From: Verrucomicrobiales bacterium
GTDB lineage: Bacteria; Verrucomicrobiota; Verrucomicrobiia; Limisphaerales; UBA9464
Length of the DNA: 64,000 nucleotides
Reading direction: 5' to 3'
Assembly: GCA_027488845.1 (NCBI GenBank)
Contig: JAIYBC010000016.1
Location: 1 to 64,000 of the forward strand
In this document: piece after piece, positions 17,200-25,006 of the stretch
How positions within the stretch are numbered: position 1 is the stretch's first letter
Layout: the number at the start of each line of letters is the position of its first letter
Translations under genes and position numbers: made by a program
The notes under the pieces: model-generated
Seen by the model: the letters and a program-made list of their open reading frames with translations, nothing else
What the model was told of the DNA's origin: nothing
The model's database searches: none

Positions 17200-17939
17200 A
17201 CGACGAGTTCTATGTCGGATACGCCGAGGAGGCTCCGCTGGGCCTGAGTCGGTTTCGGGGCCGGGTCGCGGCTTTCCTCTACGGCTTCGGTGTGGTGGCG
17301 GCTTCGCTCCTGGCGATCGGCCTTTCACCGGCCGAGCCCGGCACATTCGAGTTCGGGGTCCGCAAGGCCTTCGAGGGCCGCATCCTGGAAACCCCGCTGC
17401 CGTTGCTTCGGACCGTTTCGGATGACGGCGTGGTGCGGCACCATCTCCTGGTGGGTGCCGGGAAGCATGGGTTGCCGGCTTTCGCGCGGGGACATCATGG
17501 CGAGTGGGTGCGGTTCGAGGGCTCACGCATCCAGGCCGGTCGGTTGGCCATGATCGAGATGAGCTCACCGGAATCCTTCCGGGTGCTCGGTGGGGTACCG
17601 GAGACCCGGCCGGAGGTCCGGGATGTCGATCTGGGCGAGGTCCTGCTCGAAGGGGAGCTCGTCGACACGAAGTGCTGGGCCGGCGTCATGCGACCGGCAA
17701 CCGGCAAAGTCCACCGCTCCTGCGCCGTCGTCTGCCTCCGGGGTGGAGTCCCGCCGGGTCTGTTGGTCCGGGACGCGAAAGGAGACGGGTCGGTCGTGCT
17801 GCTGACCGGCCGTGAAGGGCGTCCGCTGGACCTCGACCCGCGGCTCGCGGCCCGGAGGTTGGGTGTCGCTGGAAGACTCTTCGTCCTCGGGGAAGTGCCG
17901 AGGATGGAGGTTTCTCGGATCTCCCTGGCGGGACCCTGA
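17196..17939 (+). CDS. membrane-anchored protein with Cys/His motif, redox operon
   Basis: The 247-residue product starts at an ATG that overlaps the stop of the Rieske-fusion gene. A single membrane helix lies at about 25-43. The C-terminal half carries a striking motif, C160-x12-H173-x2-C176-x3-C180 (DTKCWAG ... KVHRSCAVVC), followed by RGGVPPGLLV. This looks like a metal- or cluster-binding site and I recall similar motifs in proteins of unknown function from related operons, but I cannot name a family. Tight coupling to the Rieske fusion suggests a dedicated electron-transfer or maturation partner. It is the last gene of the operon; the next gene, infC, has its own promoter candidate. Confidence 0.75.
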   Translation: MNDEFYVGYAEEAPLGLSRFRGRVAAFLYGFGVVAASLLAIGLSPAEPGTFEFGVRKAFEGRILETPLPLLRTVSDDGVVRHHLLVGAGKHGLPAFARGHHGEWVRFEGSRIQAGRLAMIEMSSPESFRVLGGVPETRPEVRDVDLGEVLLEGELVDTKCWAGVMRPATGKVHRSCAVVCLRGGVPPGLLVRDAKGDGSVVLLTGREGRPLDLDPRLAARRLGVAGRLFVLGEVPRMEVSRISLAGP

Positions 17940-18028
17940 GCCCTCGTCCCGCATGCCGTTCCAGATCCAGGAACCGATCGGGAGTGTCGGAAACCCATCC
18001 GCGAAGCGGGCATTTCGGGTCTTTTGGC

Positions 18029-18057
18029 TTGCCCGGAAAGCGGGGTCCCCCTATAGC
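18029..18057 (+). promoter_or_regulatory. candidate sigma-70 promoter for infC-folA
   Basis: TTGCCC (18029-18034) and TATAGC (18052-18057) are separated by exactly 17 bases, each matching four of six consensus positions. Transcription would start near 18064, giving a leader of about 65 bases before infC. No other pair as good was seen in this gap. Confidence 0.45.
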
Positions 18058-18099
18058 GACCGAGACCCTGAAGGGTAGTCTGTCGGTTCGTTTGCACGC

Positions 18100-18132
18100 A
18101 TGATTCACCACAAACCGGAGGCGGTACTTTGA
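18100..18132 (+). promoter_or_regulatory. possible 10-codon leader ORF overlapping the infC start
   Basis: An ATG at 18100 opens a frame encoding MIHHKPEAVL. Its TGA stop (18130-18132) overlaps the TTG start of infC (18129-18131) as TTGA. The Shine-Dalgarno sequence GGAGG of infC lies inside this ORF. If translated, it would couple infC initiation to leader termination. It could be fortuitous, since it has no ribosome-binding site of its own. Confidence 0.35.
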
Positions 18133-18893
18133 ACCGCCCGTTTTCGCGTCACCAGCAGGCACAGCCCCTGCATCGCATCAATGGCAAGATCCGGGCCCGC
18201 GACGTCCGCGTCATCGGCCATGATGGACAGCAGGTCGGGGTCATTGATCTGGCGGCGGCCATCAATCTCGCCCGCCAGGCCGGCGTGGATCTTGTCGAGA
18301 TCGCGCCCAACGCGGTCCCTCCGGTCTGTCGCATCATCGACTACGGGAAGTTCAAGTACGAGTTGTCGAAGAAGGAGCGCGACAGCAAGAAGCACCAGCA
18401 CACCAACACGGTGAAGGAGGTGCAGCTGTCTCCCCGCATCGATCCGCACGACCTGGGAATCAAGCTCGAGCATGCGATCGGGTTCCTCTGCGAGGACATG
18501 AAGGTGAAGGCCACTCTCCGGTTCCGTGGACGCGAGATGGCCCACACCGAGATCGGCAAGGAGGTCATGGAGAAGTTCCTCGAGAAGCTTGCGCCTTGGG
18601 GGCATCCGGACTTCCCGCCGAAGCTGATCGGTCGTGCGATCAACGTGATGGTCAGCCCCTTGGCGAAGAACAAGCGGGCCAAGAACCCGAAGGAGGCTGT
18701 CGCCGCCCCGGCCGAGGCTCCCAAGGCCACTTCGGCCGCTCCTGCTCCGACCAAGGTTTCCACCAACGCGGCGGAGTCCAAGGGATCACTGGGTCCCAGT
18801 CCCTTCGAGGGGCTTTCGGTGCCGACTTCCGAGTCCGCGCCGGCTCCCTCGGCCATGCCTTCCGCCGAGGCCACGCCTCCCGCCGGGGCCTGA
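18129..18893 (+). CDS. infC: translation initiation factor IF-3 with C-terminal extension
   Basis: IF-3 binds the 30S subunit, checks start-codon pairing and prevents premature 50S joining. The 254-residue product shows the N-domain (INGKIRARDVRVIGHDG, then APNAVPPVCRIIDYGKFKYE) and the C-domain (VKEVQLSPRIDPHDL, FLCEDMKVKATLRFRGREM). It begins at a TTG with GGAGG seven bases upstream; rare start codons are typical of infC, where IF-3 discriminates against its own message. After about residue 175 comes an 80-residue Ala/Pro/Ser-rich tail absent from classical IF-3. The usual downstream genes rpmI-rplT are missing; folA follows after 13 bases. Confidence 0.95.
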   Translation: MNRPFSRHQQAQPLHRINGKIRARDVRVIGHDGQQVGVIDLAAAINLARQAGVDLVEIAPNAVPPVCRIIDYGKFKYELSKKERDSKKHQHTNTVKEVQLSPRIDPHDLGIKLEHAIGFLCEDMKVKATLRFRGREMAHTEIGKEVMEKFLEKLAPWGHPDFPPKLIGRAINVMVSPLAKNKRAKNPKEAVAAPAEAPKATSAAPAPTKVSTNAAESKGSLGPSPFEGLSVPTSESAPAPSAMPSAEATPPAGA

Positions 18894-18906
18894 TCCGCAA
18901 CCCCAG

Positions 18907-19389
18907 ATGGGCCGACTCCGCGCGATTGCGGCCGTTTCCGAGAACGGTGTGATCGGCGACCACGGTCGCATTCCTTGGCATGTGCCTGCGGACTTCAAAT
19001 GGTTCCGAGAGGTCACGATGCGTGGCGTCCTGATCCAGGGGCGGAAGACGTTCGAATCCATCGGGCGTCCGCTCCCGGGTCGCGAAACCTGGGTACTCAC
19101 TCGCGGCGACTTCCAGCATCCCGGCGTCCGTGTCTTCAACGACCTGGAGGTGCTGCGGTTGGCCATCGGGGAAGATCCCCGACCGCTTTGGCTTTGCGGG
19201 GGCGCGGAGCTGTACTCGAAGCTGCTTTCGTCCTGTTCGGACCTCTTCCTCAGCCGGGTCCATCGGGATGTCGGCGGCGACGCCCGTTTTCCGGAGTTCG
19301 AAAAGGAATTCTTCCGCCTGGCGGAGGTGCTGCGCCATCCGGATTTCCACGTCGAGCACTGGGTGCACCGCTCGACCCTGCTTGCCTGA
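18907..19389 (+). CDS. folA: dihydrofolate reductase
   Basis: DHFR reduces dihydrofolate to tetrahydrofolate with NADPH. The 160-residue product has the expected layout: IAAVSENGVIGDHGRIPWH at the N-terminus, the active-site acid in PADFKWF, GRKTFESIGRPLPGRE for the NADPH-binding loop, and LCGGAELY. Length is normal. The gene follows infC by 13 bases and is probably co-transcribed from the same promoter, an uncommon pairing. No thyA is visible nearby. Confidence 0.96.
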   Translation: MGRLRAIAAVSENGVIGDHGRIPWHVPADFKWFREVTMRGVLIQGRKTFESIGRPLPGRETWVLTRGDFQHPGVRVFNDLEVLRLAIGEDPRPLWLCGGAELYSKLLSSCSDLFLSRVHRDVGGDARFPEFEKEFFRLAEVLRHPDFHVEHWVHRSTLLA

Positions 19390-19479
19390 TGCGGTTGCCC
19401 CGGGGCCCGATCCCCTTTTCGATCCGGAAAAGGGCCTGTGGGTCCGTGGCGCTGGAGTCCTGGAAACCGAGGAATCCGG

Positions 19480-20364
19480 TCAGGGATGGAATTCCAAGAG
19501 CGAGGCCACGAACTGCTTCATCGCCGGGGAAAGCACCTTGGTCTTCTTGTGGATCAGGCCGATCGGGCGGGTGAGTTCGACGTCGGCGAACGGCACCGCG
19601 GCCAGCGTGTGCTTCGAGACTTCCTGCGCCACGGTGCCCGCCGGCACGATGCTCACGCCGGCCTCGATCTCGACGGCCCTCTTCACGGTCTCGATGTTGT
19701 CGAACTCCATGACATGGCGGACCGAGATCGAACGCTCGCGCAGCTCCCGGTCGATGGCCTTGCGTGTCGGGATGTCGGGTTCGAATCCGATGAACTTCTG
19801 TCCTTCCAACTGCTGGAGGCGGAGTCCCTTGACCTTGGCGAACGGATGGCCTGGGTGGCAGATGAGCACCAGCTTCTCCTCACGCAGGGAAACCAGCTCG
19901 AGCTTCGGATCGCGGATCGGGTAGGCGACCAGACCGAGGTCCACGACATTGCCCAGCACGTCGTCGTAGACCTGGTTGGCGCGGTGGTACTCGATGTGGA
20001 CCTTGACCGTCGGGTGCTTCTTGAGGAAGCGCTTCACGTAGGGCTGGAGGTCGTGCAGGCCGATGCTGTAGATGGTGGCGACCCGGATGGTGCCGGAGAT
20101 GACGTTCCTGGACTCCTGGAGGCGGTGGATGAGTCCCTCGTAGGAGAGGATGATCTGCTTGCCATGCTCGTAGAGCAGCTCGCCCTCGCGTGTGAGGCGG
20201 AACTTCTTTTTGCTGCGCTCGATCAGCAGCGCCTTGAGCTGGCGTTCCAGCGAGGTGATCTGCTGGCTCACCGCGCTTTGGGTGATGCCATTGATCTGGG
20301 CCGCCTTGGTGAAGGACTCGGTCTCGGCCAGGTCGCAGAACACCTTGAACGACTGGATTTGCAC
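19480..20364 (-). CDS. LysR-family transcriptional regulator
   Basis: The 294-residue protein has the N-terminal LysR winged helix-turn-helix (MQIQSFKVFCDLAETESFT, AAQINGITQSAVSQQI, about 1-60) followed by a two-lobed effector-binding domain. The overall look is CysB/CbbR-like. It stands divergent to the pseudouridine synthase gene with a 70-base gap, where a LysR protein would normally bind and repress its own gene. The effector and target cannot be read from the sequence; the divergent neighbour is an RNA-modifying enzyme, an unlikely regulated target. Confidence 0.93.
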   Translation of the reverse strand: MQIQSFKVFCDLAETESFTKAAQINGITQSAVSQQITSLERQLKALLIERSKKKFRLTREGELLYEHGKQIILSYEGLIHRLQESRNVISGTIRVATIYSIGLHDLQPYVKRFLKKHPTVKVHIEYHRANQVYDDVLGNVVDLGLVAYPIRDPKLELVSLREEKLVLICHPGHPFAKVKGLRLQQLEGQKFIGFEPDIPTRKAIDRELRERSISVRHVMEFDNIETVKRAVEIEAGVSIVPAGTVAQEVSKHTLAAVPFADVELTRPIGLIHKKTKVLSPAMKQFVASLLEFHP

Positions 20365-20434
20365 GGCCGGAGTCTAGTCCCGTAGCGCGGAAGTGCAGAA
20401 CGATTTTTGCGTCGTCGAAGGAAGGGCGTGAGCC

Positions 20435-21430
20435 GTGGGGACCGCTGTGGTTCAATCCGGCGTGGCCAAGCCCGACTCCTTCGAACTGCCCGATGGGACC
20501 CCCGTCGCGATCCTCTACGAGGACCGCGGCGTGCTGGCCATCGACAAGCCCCCGGGTTGGATGCTCGGGCCCGACGACGCCGAGCACCACGAGCGGAACC
20601 TCCACCGCGCGCTGGTCGACGACATCGAGCACGCGGCGTGGTGGGCGGCGTCGCGCAACCTCAAGTTCCTGCGCTTCGTGCATCGCCTCGACGCCCCGAC
20701 CACCGGCGTCCTGCTCTTCTCGAAAAGCCAGGGAGCCATGTCCGCCTTCTCCCGGGTCTTTGCGGAACGTACCGTCAAGAAGGCCTATCTCGCGGTCACC
20801 GACGCCATTCCGCAGAGGCCGAGCTGGGCCTGCACGGAACCCCTTGGGCCCGACCCCGAGCTCCATGGACGCCACCGGGTGGACCGCCGGGATGGCAAGG
20901 AGGCGGAGACCCACTTCGAACTGCTTCAGGTCGTCGGGCAACGTGCGCTGGTGCTGGCCCGCCCGGTCACCGGCCGGACCCACCAGATCCGCATCCACCT
21001 GCGCCAAGCGGGTTGCCCGGTGGTCGGGGACATCCTCTACGGACGTCGAGATGCCCATGGCCTTGCCCTCCGCGCCGTGCGGCTCGAGTACCCGGATCCG
21101 TTCCTGAAGCGGAACACGGTCATCGTGGCGCCGGTGGCCGAGTTCTGCCGGAAGTTCGGATTCGACCCGAAGTCGGTTCCCCCTGAGGTCCTCAGCCGTC
21201 CCGGGAGGAAACCCGGGGCGTTGCCGGCCAAACCCGGGGAACCCGCGCCGGGCGACGCCCCAGCCGGCTCAGCGGATGGCCCGGCTGCGCCTTCAAAGGA
21301 CGCCACCGTCACGAACCGCGGCGTCTGGGACCCGAAGGCGGAATCGTCCGCCCGACCGGCCCAGCCGAACCGGGCTTCCGAACATCCGGCTCAACGTCCC
21401 CGAGGTGAGCGCGGTCCGAAGCGGCCCTGA
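20435..21430 (+). CDS. RluA-family RNA pseudouridine synthase
   Basis: This 331-residue protein matches the RluA family, which isomerises uridine to pseudouridine in rRNA or tRNA. The catalytic aspartate is D86 in HRLDAPTTG; VKKAYLAV, RPVTGRTHQIRIHLRQAG and GDILYG follow in the normal order. No S4 domain is present. The first in-frame start is GTG at 20435; later GTGs at 20447 and 20462 are equally possible and none has a clear ribosome-binding site. The last 80 residues are a Pro/Ala/Arg-rich tail, and their coding DNA overlaps the 3' end of the convergent ABC ATPase gene by 138 bases. Confidence 0.88.
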   Translation: MGTAVVQSGVAKPDSFELPDGTPVAILYEDRGVLAIDKPPGWMLGPDDAEHHERNLHRALVDDIEHAAWWAASRNLKFLRFVHRLDAPTTGVLLFSKSQGAMSAFSRVFAERTVKKAYLAVTDAIPQRPSWACTEPLGPDPELHGRHRVDRRDGKEAETHFELLQVVGQRALVLARPVTGRTHQIRIHLRQAGCPVVGDILYGRRDAHGLALRAVRLEYPDPFLKRNTVIVAPVAEFCRKFGFDPKSVPPEVLSRPGRKPGALPAKPGEPAPGDAPAGSADGPAAPSKDATVTNRGVWDPKAESSARPAQPNRASEHPAQRPRGERGPKRP

Positions 21431-22108
21431 GGCCACGGTGCGTCCGGCCCGGAGCAAAAGTGCGTGGGAAAAGACCGGGGTGATCTCCTCCACATGGTGG
21501 GTGACGAGCACCAGTGTCGGGGCGTCGGGGCGTCCCGCCAACCGGTCCAGGAAGCCGAGGAAATGTTCCCGCGCGACCGGATCGAGGCCGGCGCAGGGCT
21601 CGTCGAGGATCAGGATCCGGGGTTCCGCCATGAGGGCCCGGGCGATGAGCACACGTTGGCGTTCGCCCTGCGAGAGCACCGCCCAAGGCCGGCGCTCGAG
21701 GTGCGAGGCCTCGACATCGGCCAGGAGCCGCCGCGCCTTCTCGGAATCGGAACGTTTGGGACGCCCCCAGTAGTCGATGATCGCATACCGGCCGCTCACG
21801 ACGGAATCGAGCGCCGGCTCGGTGTCGTTCATCATCTGCCGCACCGAGGAACTGACGATGCCGATCTTGAGGCGGACTTCGCGCCAGTCGGCGTGTCCAT
21901 ACTCGTGGCCCAGCAGGTGGATGCCGCCGGCGGTGGGCATCAGGTAGCCGGTGAGCGCCGAGAGCAGGCTGGTCTTCCCCGAACCGTTTCCGCCGAGCAG
22001 CGCCCAGTGTTCGCCTGGGGCGATCGTCCACTCGATGCCGTCGAGGATGGTCACGCCGTCGCGCTGGATCCGCAGGCCTTCGACGCGGAGGATCGATTCG
22101 GAACTCAT
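21293..22108 (-). CDS. ABC transporter ATP-binding protein
   Basis: The 271-residue protein has all ABC ATPase motifs: Walker A GGNGSGKTS, signature LSQGERQR, Walker B ILILDEPCAG and the switch histidine in LVTHH. The sequence around the signature resembles the single-domain ATPases related to ModF/YlmA-type proteins. No permease or binding-protein gene lies beside it, so its transport partner, if any, is elsewhere. Its 3' end overlaps the convergent pseudouridine synthase gene by 138 bases; both C-terminal tails look low in complexity (Arg/Gly/Ser-rich here), so the overlap probably arose by loss of stop codons. Confidence 0.92.
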   Translation of the reverse strand: MSSESILRVEGLRIQRDGVTILDGIEWTIAPGEHWALLGGNGSGKTSLLSALTGYLMPTAGGIHLLGHEYGHADWREVRLKIGIVSSSVRQMMNDTEPALDSVVSGRYAIIDYWGRPKRSDSEKARRLLADVEASHLERRPWAVLSQGERQRVLIARALMAEPRILILDEPCAGLDPVAREHFLGFLDRLAGRPDAPTLVLVTHHVEEITPVFSHALLLRAGRTVASGPLRTALTSGTLSRMFGSPVRLGRSGGRFRLRVPDAAVRDGGVL

Positions 22109-22184
22109 TCTCGGAAGAGCCTAGGACGCGACGGATTCCGGAGCGAAGGGCAAACGGATGCGAAGTCCCTGTGGAGCGGCCCAT

Positions 22185-22252
22185 TCCAGCGGAAGAGACC
22201 CTCACGCCAAGGCGGGGAGCCGCGAAGCCTCTGCAAGGAAGCGCGGGTTCTG
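22185..22252 (+). repeat. dispersed intergenic repeat, copy 1
   Basis: This segment aligns with 58902-58972 on the same strand. The best block is GGAAGRGACCCTCACGCCAA (19 of 20 identical), then AGCCGCGAAGC identical, then a looser block ending GT-Y-CTG. Both copies are intergenic, upstream of genes on the minus strand. It resembles the short GCGAAG-rich repeats I associate with Verrucomicrobiota genomes. Confidence 0.55.
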
Positions 22253-22370
22253 TGACTGAAGAACCCGACAAGGGTGGTTTGCTCCCAAATCCGTCGCAAC
22301 TGCGGTGCAGGATCCCCCTTGGCGTCTTGGCGGATTTGCGTGGGGACCGACTTCGTTCCCGTACCGAGGA

Positions 22371-22925
22371 TCAGGAAGGGCGCATCCGGCTTTCGAACCG
22401 CAGGGAGGGATGGAGGTCGCGTCGTCCGTGGAAGTGGATCGCGGTCCATTCCGCGAGACGGCGTCCCAGCAGGCGGCACGCGGCCTGGGCGGCCTCGTCG
22501 CGGGGTGCCTTCGCCACGACCGCTCCGTAGTGGGGAGTGAGGGCGCGGGCGGCGTAGTCGGTGACGCCGAAGGTGAGGAAGCCGAAATTCATGAGGACGG
22601 TGAGGATCGATTGGCAGGCGAGTTCCATGCCTCCGCCCCAGCCCCCGGCGCTGCTGAAGGCGCAGCCGATCCGGCCGTCCAGCTGCATCCAATGGGGACC
22701 CACCGTCTCGTCCCAGAAGCGCTTCATCCTCCACGACAGGATACCCATGTTGGTGGGGCTTCCCACCGCGATCCCCTCGCACCAGACCACGTCCTCGGCC
22801 GTGGCTTCCTCTACCGATTTCAGACGGACTTCCGCTCCTTCAAGGCTGGCGGCACCTTCGGCCACGAGGCGGGCCATTTCGCCGACATTGCCGGTTTTCG
22901 AATCGAACAGGACGAGGATCTTCAT
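22371..22925 (-). CDS. flavodoxin-like NAD(P)H:quinone oxidoreductase (WrbA-like)
   Basis: The 184-residue protein has a flavodoxin fold: MKILVLFDSKTGNVGEMA contains the FMN phosphate-binding loop, VGSPTNMGILSWRMKRFWDE the second FMN segment, and FSSAGGWGGGMELACQSIL the WrbA/flavodoxin-like third segment. WrbA-type proteins are FMN-dependent NAD(P)H:quinone reductases that lower oxidative stress. It is slightly shorter than WrbA and diverges after about residue 120, so WrbA itself is not claimed. It lies between the ABC ATPase and the protease-TPR gene on the same strand, with no tight coupling on either side. Confidence 0.85.
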   Translation of the reverse strand: MKILVLFDSKTGNVGEMARLVAEGAASLEGAEVRLKSVEEATAEDVVWCEGIAVGSPTNMGILSWRMKRFWDETVGPHWMQLDGRIGCAFSSAGGWGGGMELACQSILTVLMNFGFLTFGVTDYAARALTPHYGAVVAKAPRDEAAQAACRLLGRRLAEWTAIHFHGRRDLHPSLRFESRMRPS

Positions 22926-22946
22926 CGGGGTGCCGCGATGACACCT

Positions 22947-24983
22947 TCACTCCAGCGATTCCGCAAGGGACCGAAGCCGGCGGGTGTCGGGGATGAGGTC
23001 CTCGAGATCCTTCAATTCGGAGTTTGCCTTCGAAATCGACGGCGTGCCCTCCCAGATCCTCATGGCTTCATCGTGGCGCCCTTCCTTCAACTCGATGGCC
23101 ACCAATGCCTCCCAGGCCAGCCGGTTCGCGTTGTTGAGCACGGTGGCGTTCATGATGGACGTCCTCCCGGCCTTGGCGTCGCCGAGGGCGTATTGGCCGA
23201 CGCCGAGCGCCCAGTGGGCGAAGGAATGACCTGCCTGAAGTCCCAAGGCACGCCGTGCGGCCACCGTTGCCCGCTCATGGTCTCCATGGGCGTTTGCGGC
23301 GACGGCGAGGCGCGTCCAGCACTCGGCATCGTCCGGGGCGGTCCAGACGCAGGCCTCGAGAATCGGCCAGACCACCTCGCCGGCCTTGTGCTGGACCAGG
23401 ATCTTCGACAGCGCTTCGTGGGCTTGCGGCGAATTCCAGTCCTTGGGCCGCATCCGGTCCAGTGCGGCGCGGGATTGTGGGTCGGCGTCGGGACCCGGGG
23501 CGTTCTCCGGATGACGTGCGGCCTCGAGGAACCGTCCAAAGGCCTTCATCGCCGCCTTCGAATCGCCGGATCCCCAGTCGTAGAGGAAAAGCACGTACAG
23601 CGCTGAGGTCGGATTCCGGAAGTTCGGACATTCCAAGGCGCGCCGGAGGCTGGCCCGGCTGCCGTTGGTGTCGCCTTGGCGCCATTGGACGAGCCCCAAC
23701 TGCATCCAGGCTGGACCGAGTTCCCCTTGGATCTGGGTGGACCGCTCGAGGTGCCTTTGTGCCTGTGGCAGGCAACCGACATTGGCGAGCAGCACCCCGT
23801 AGGTGAGGTGGCATGCCGCTTGGTCCGGTCCGAGTTTGCAGGCCCGTGCGCCCGCCTCGATCGCCTCCTCCCGTTTCCGGGCGCCAAGGCGGGCGACGGC
23901 AAGCCAACTCTGGAGGATCGGCTTCCCTGGATTCTCCCGGGCCAACTCCTCGGCAAGGCGGCGGCCTTCGGCGTGTCTTCCGCCTAGGACGAGGCAGGCG
24001 GAGCGTTCGAGGCGGATTCCGGTGAGGCCTGGCCGGAGTTCCTCCACCTTCCGCAGGCAGGCTTCGGCTTCGAGCGGACGCTGAAGGGCCAGCAACAGGG
24101 CTGCGCGACGCGTCCAGGCCCGGGTGAACGAAGGACTCTGTCGAAGCGCTTCGGCGATCAGCGACAGGGAGCGCGGAAGGTTGGAGAATCCGAGCGCCTC
24201 GGCCTGGCTGACGAGGATCGAGGCCGCCGGAGTCGGTTGCGGGTGCAACTCGAGCCAGCGGATCACGGGTGTCGATTGACCCCGGAGCAATGGCTCCAGT
24301 TCCGACGCCGGCACCGCCCGCAGGACGCTTTCCGAACCCTGAGTGAGGATCTCCGAGGTGATCCCGAGGACATTTCCCTGGGCGTCTAGAACCGGTCCAC
24401 CGCTGAATCCCGGGCTCACTGGAACGGAAAGGACGATCGACTTGGAGAGCAACCCGCCGCCGATCTCGGGCACTGCCAGGACCTTTCCCCGGGTCGCATG
24501 AACCCGCAGGTGCTTGTGGCCCGCCAAAGCCGTCACCGGCTCGCCGATGGACGCCGTGGAGGTCCGGAGTGACAAGGGGGCGGGCGAAGAAGGTCCGTCA
24601 TCGAACTCGAGGACGACCAGATCGTTGAGCGGATCCGACCCCCGGACCCCGGAGACGTTTCGGATCTCACCCGAAGGCAGGCGGACCTGGATGAGGGATG
24701 CGGATTCGATGACATGGAGACAGGTCGCCACCGTGCCGGGACCGACGACGAAGCCGGTTCCGAAGCCCAGGAGGCGCCGGCGTCCATCCACCGCCTCGAC
24801 GGTCAGCACCGCCGGCGAGGCGCCTCGGACAAGGGGATCCGATTCCGGCCGATCGATCACCGTCCCGTCGAACCGCCTCAGGTATCCCTTCTGCTGGGGC
24901 AGGCAGCCGGCCAGCAGCACCAACACAAACAACCATCCAACGGTCGTGGTCCGTGAGCGGTGGCGATGTGGGGCGGCGATCAA
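22947..24983 (-). CDS. lipoprotein trypsin-like serine protease fused to TPR repeats
   Basis: The 678-residue product is read from a TTG at 24983, chosen because it precedes the lipoprotein signal and falls between the thrS stop and the signal; no ribosome-binding site supports it. The lipobox LLAGC has its cysteine at about residue 27. A chymotrypsin-like domain follows (about 55-230) with H90, D121 and S194 (GFSGGP), like the S1C/HtrA class but without a PDZ domain. From about 280 the protein consists of TPR-like helical repeats rich in Ala, Arg and Leu. The layout suggests an envelope protease whose TPR part recruits partners. It is just downstream of thrS. Confidence 0.82.
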   Translation of the reverse strand: MIAAPHRHRSRTTTVGWLFVLVLLAGCLPQQKGYLRRFDGTVIDRPESDPLVRGASPAVLTVEAVDGRRRLLGFGTGFVVGPGTVATCLHVIESASLIQVRLPSGEIRNVSGVRGSDPLNDLVVLEFDDGPSSPAPLSLRTSTASIGEPVTALAGHKHLRVHATRGKVLAVPEIGGGLLSKSIVLSVPVSPGFSGGPVLDAQGNVLGITSEILTQGSESVLRAVPASELEPLLRGQSTPVIRWLELHPQPTPAASILVSQAEALGFSNLPRSLSLIAEALRQSPSFTRAWTRRAALLLALQRPLEAEACLRKVEELRPGLTGIRLERSACLVLGGRHAEGRRLAEELARENPGKPILQSWLAVARLGARKREEAIEAGARACKLGPDQAACHLTYGVLLANVGCLPQAQRHLERSTQIQGELGPAWMQLGLVQWRQGDTNGSRASLRRALECPNFRNPTSALYVLFLYDWGSGDSKAAMKAFGRFLEAARHPENAPGPDADPQSRAALDRMRPKDWNSPQAHEALSKILVQHKAGEVVWPILEACVWTAPDDAECWTRLAVAANAHGDHERATVAARRALGLQAGHSFAHWALGVGQYALGDAKAGRTSIMNATVLNNANRLAWEALVAIELKEGRHDEAMRIWEGTPSISKANSELKDLEDLIPDTRRLRSLAESLE

Positions 24984-25006
24984 GGAGGTAGGATTGGCTC
25001 CCGTGT

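Noticed and set aside
19413-19434. CCCTTTTC/GAAAAGGG inverted repeat between folA and the LysR gene
   Set aside because: An 8-bp AT-rich stem without a T-tract; not convincing as a terminator on either strand.
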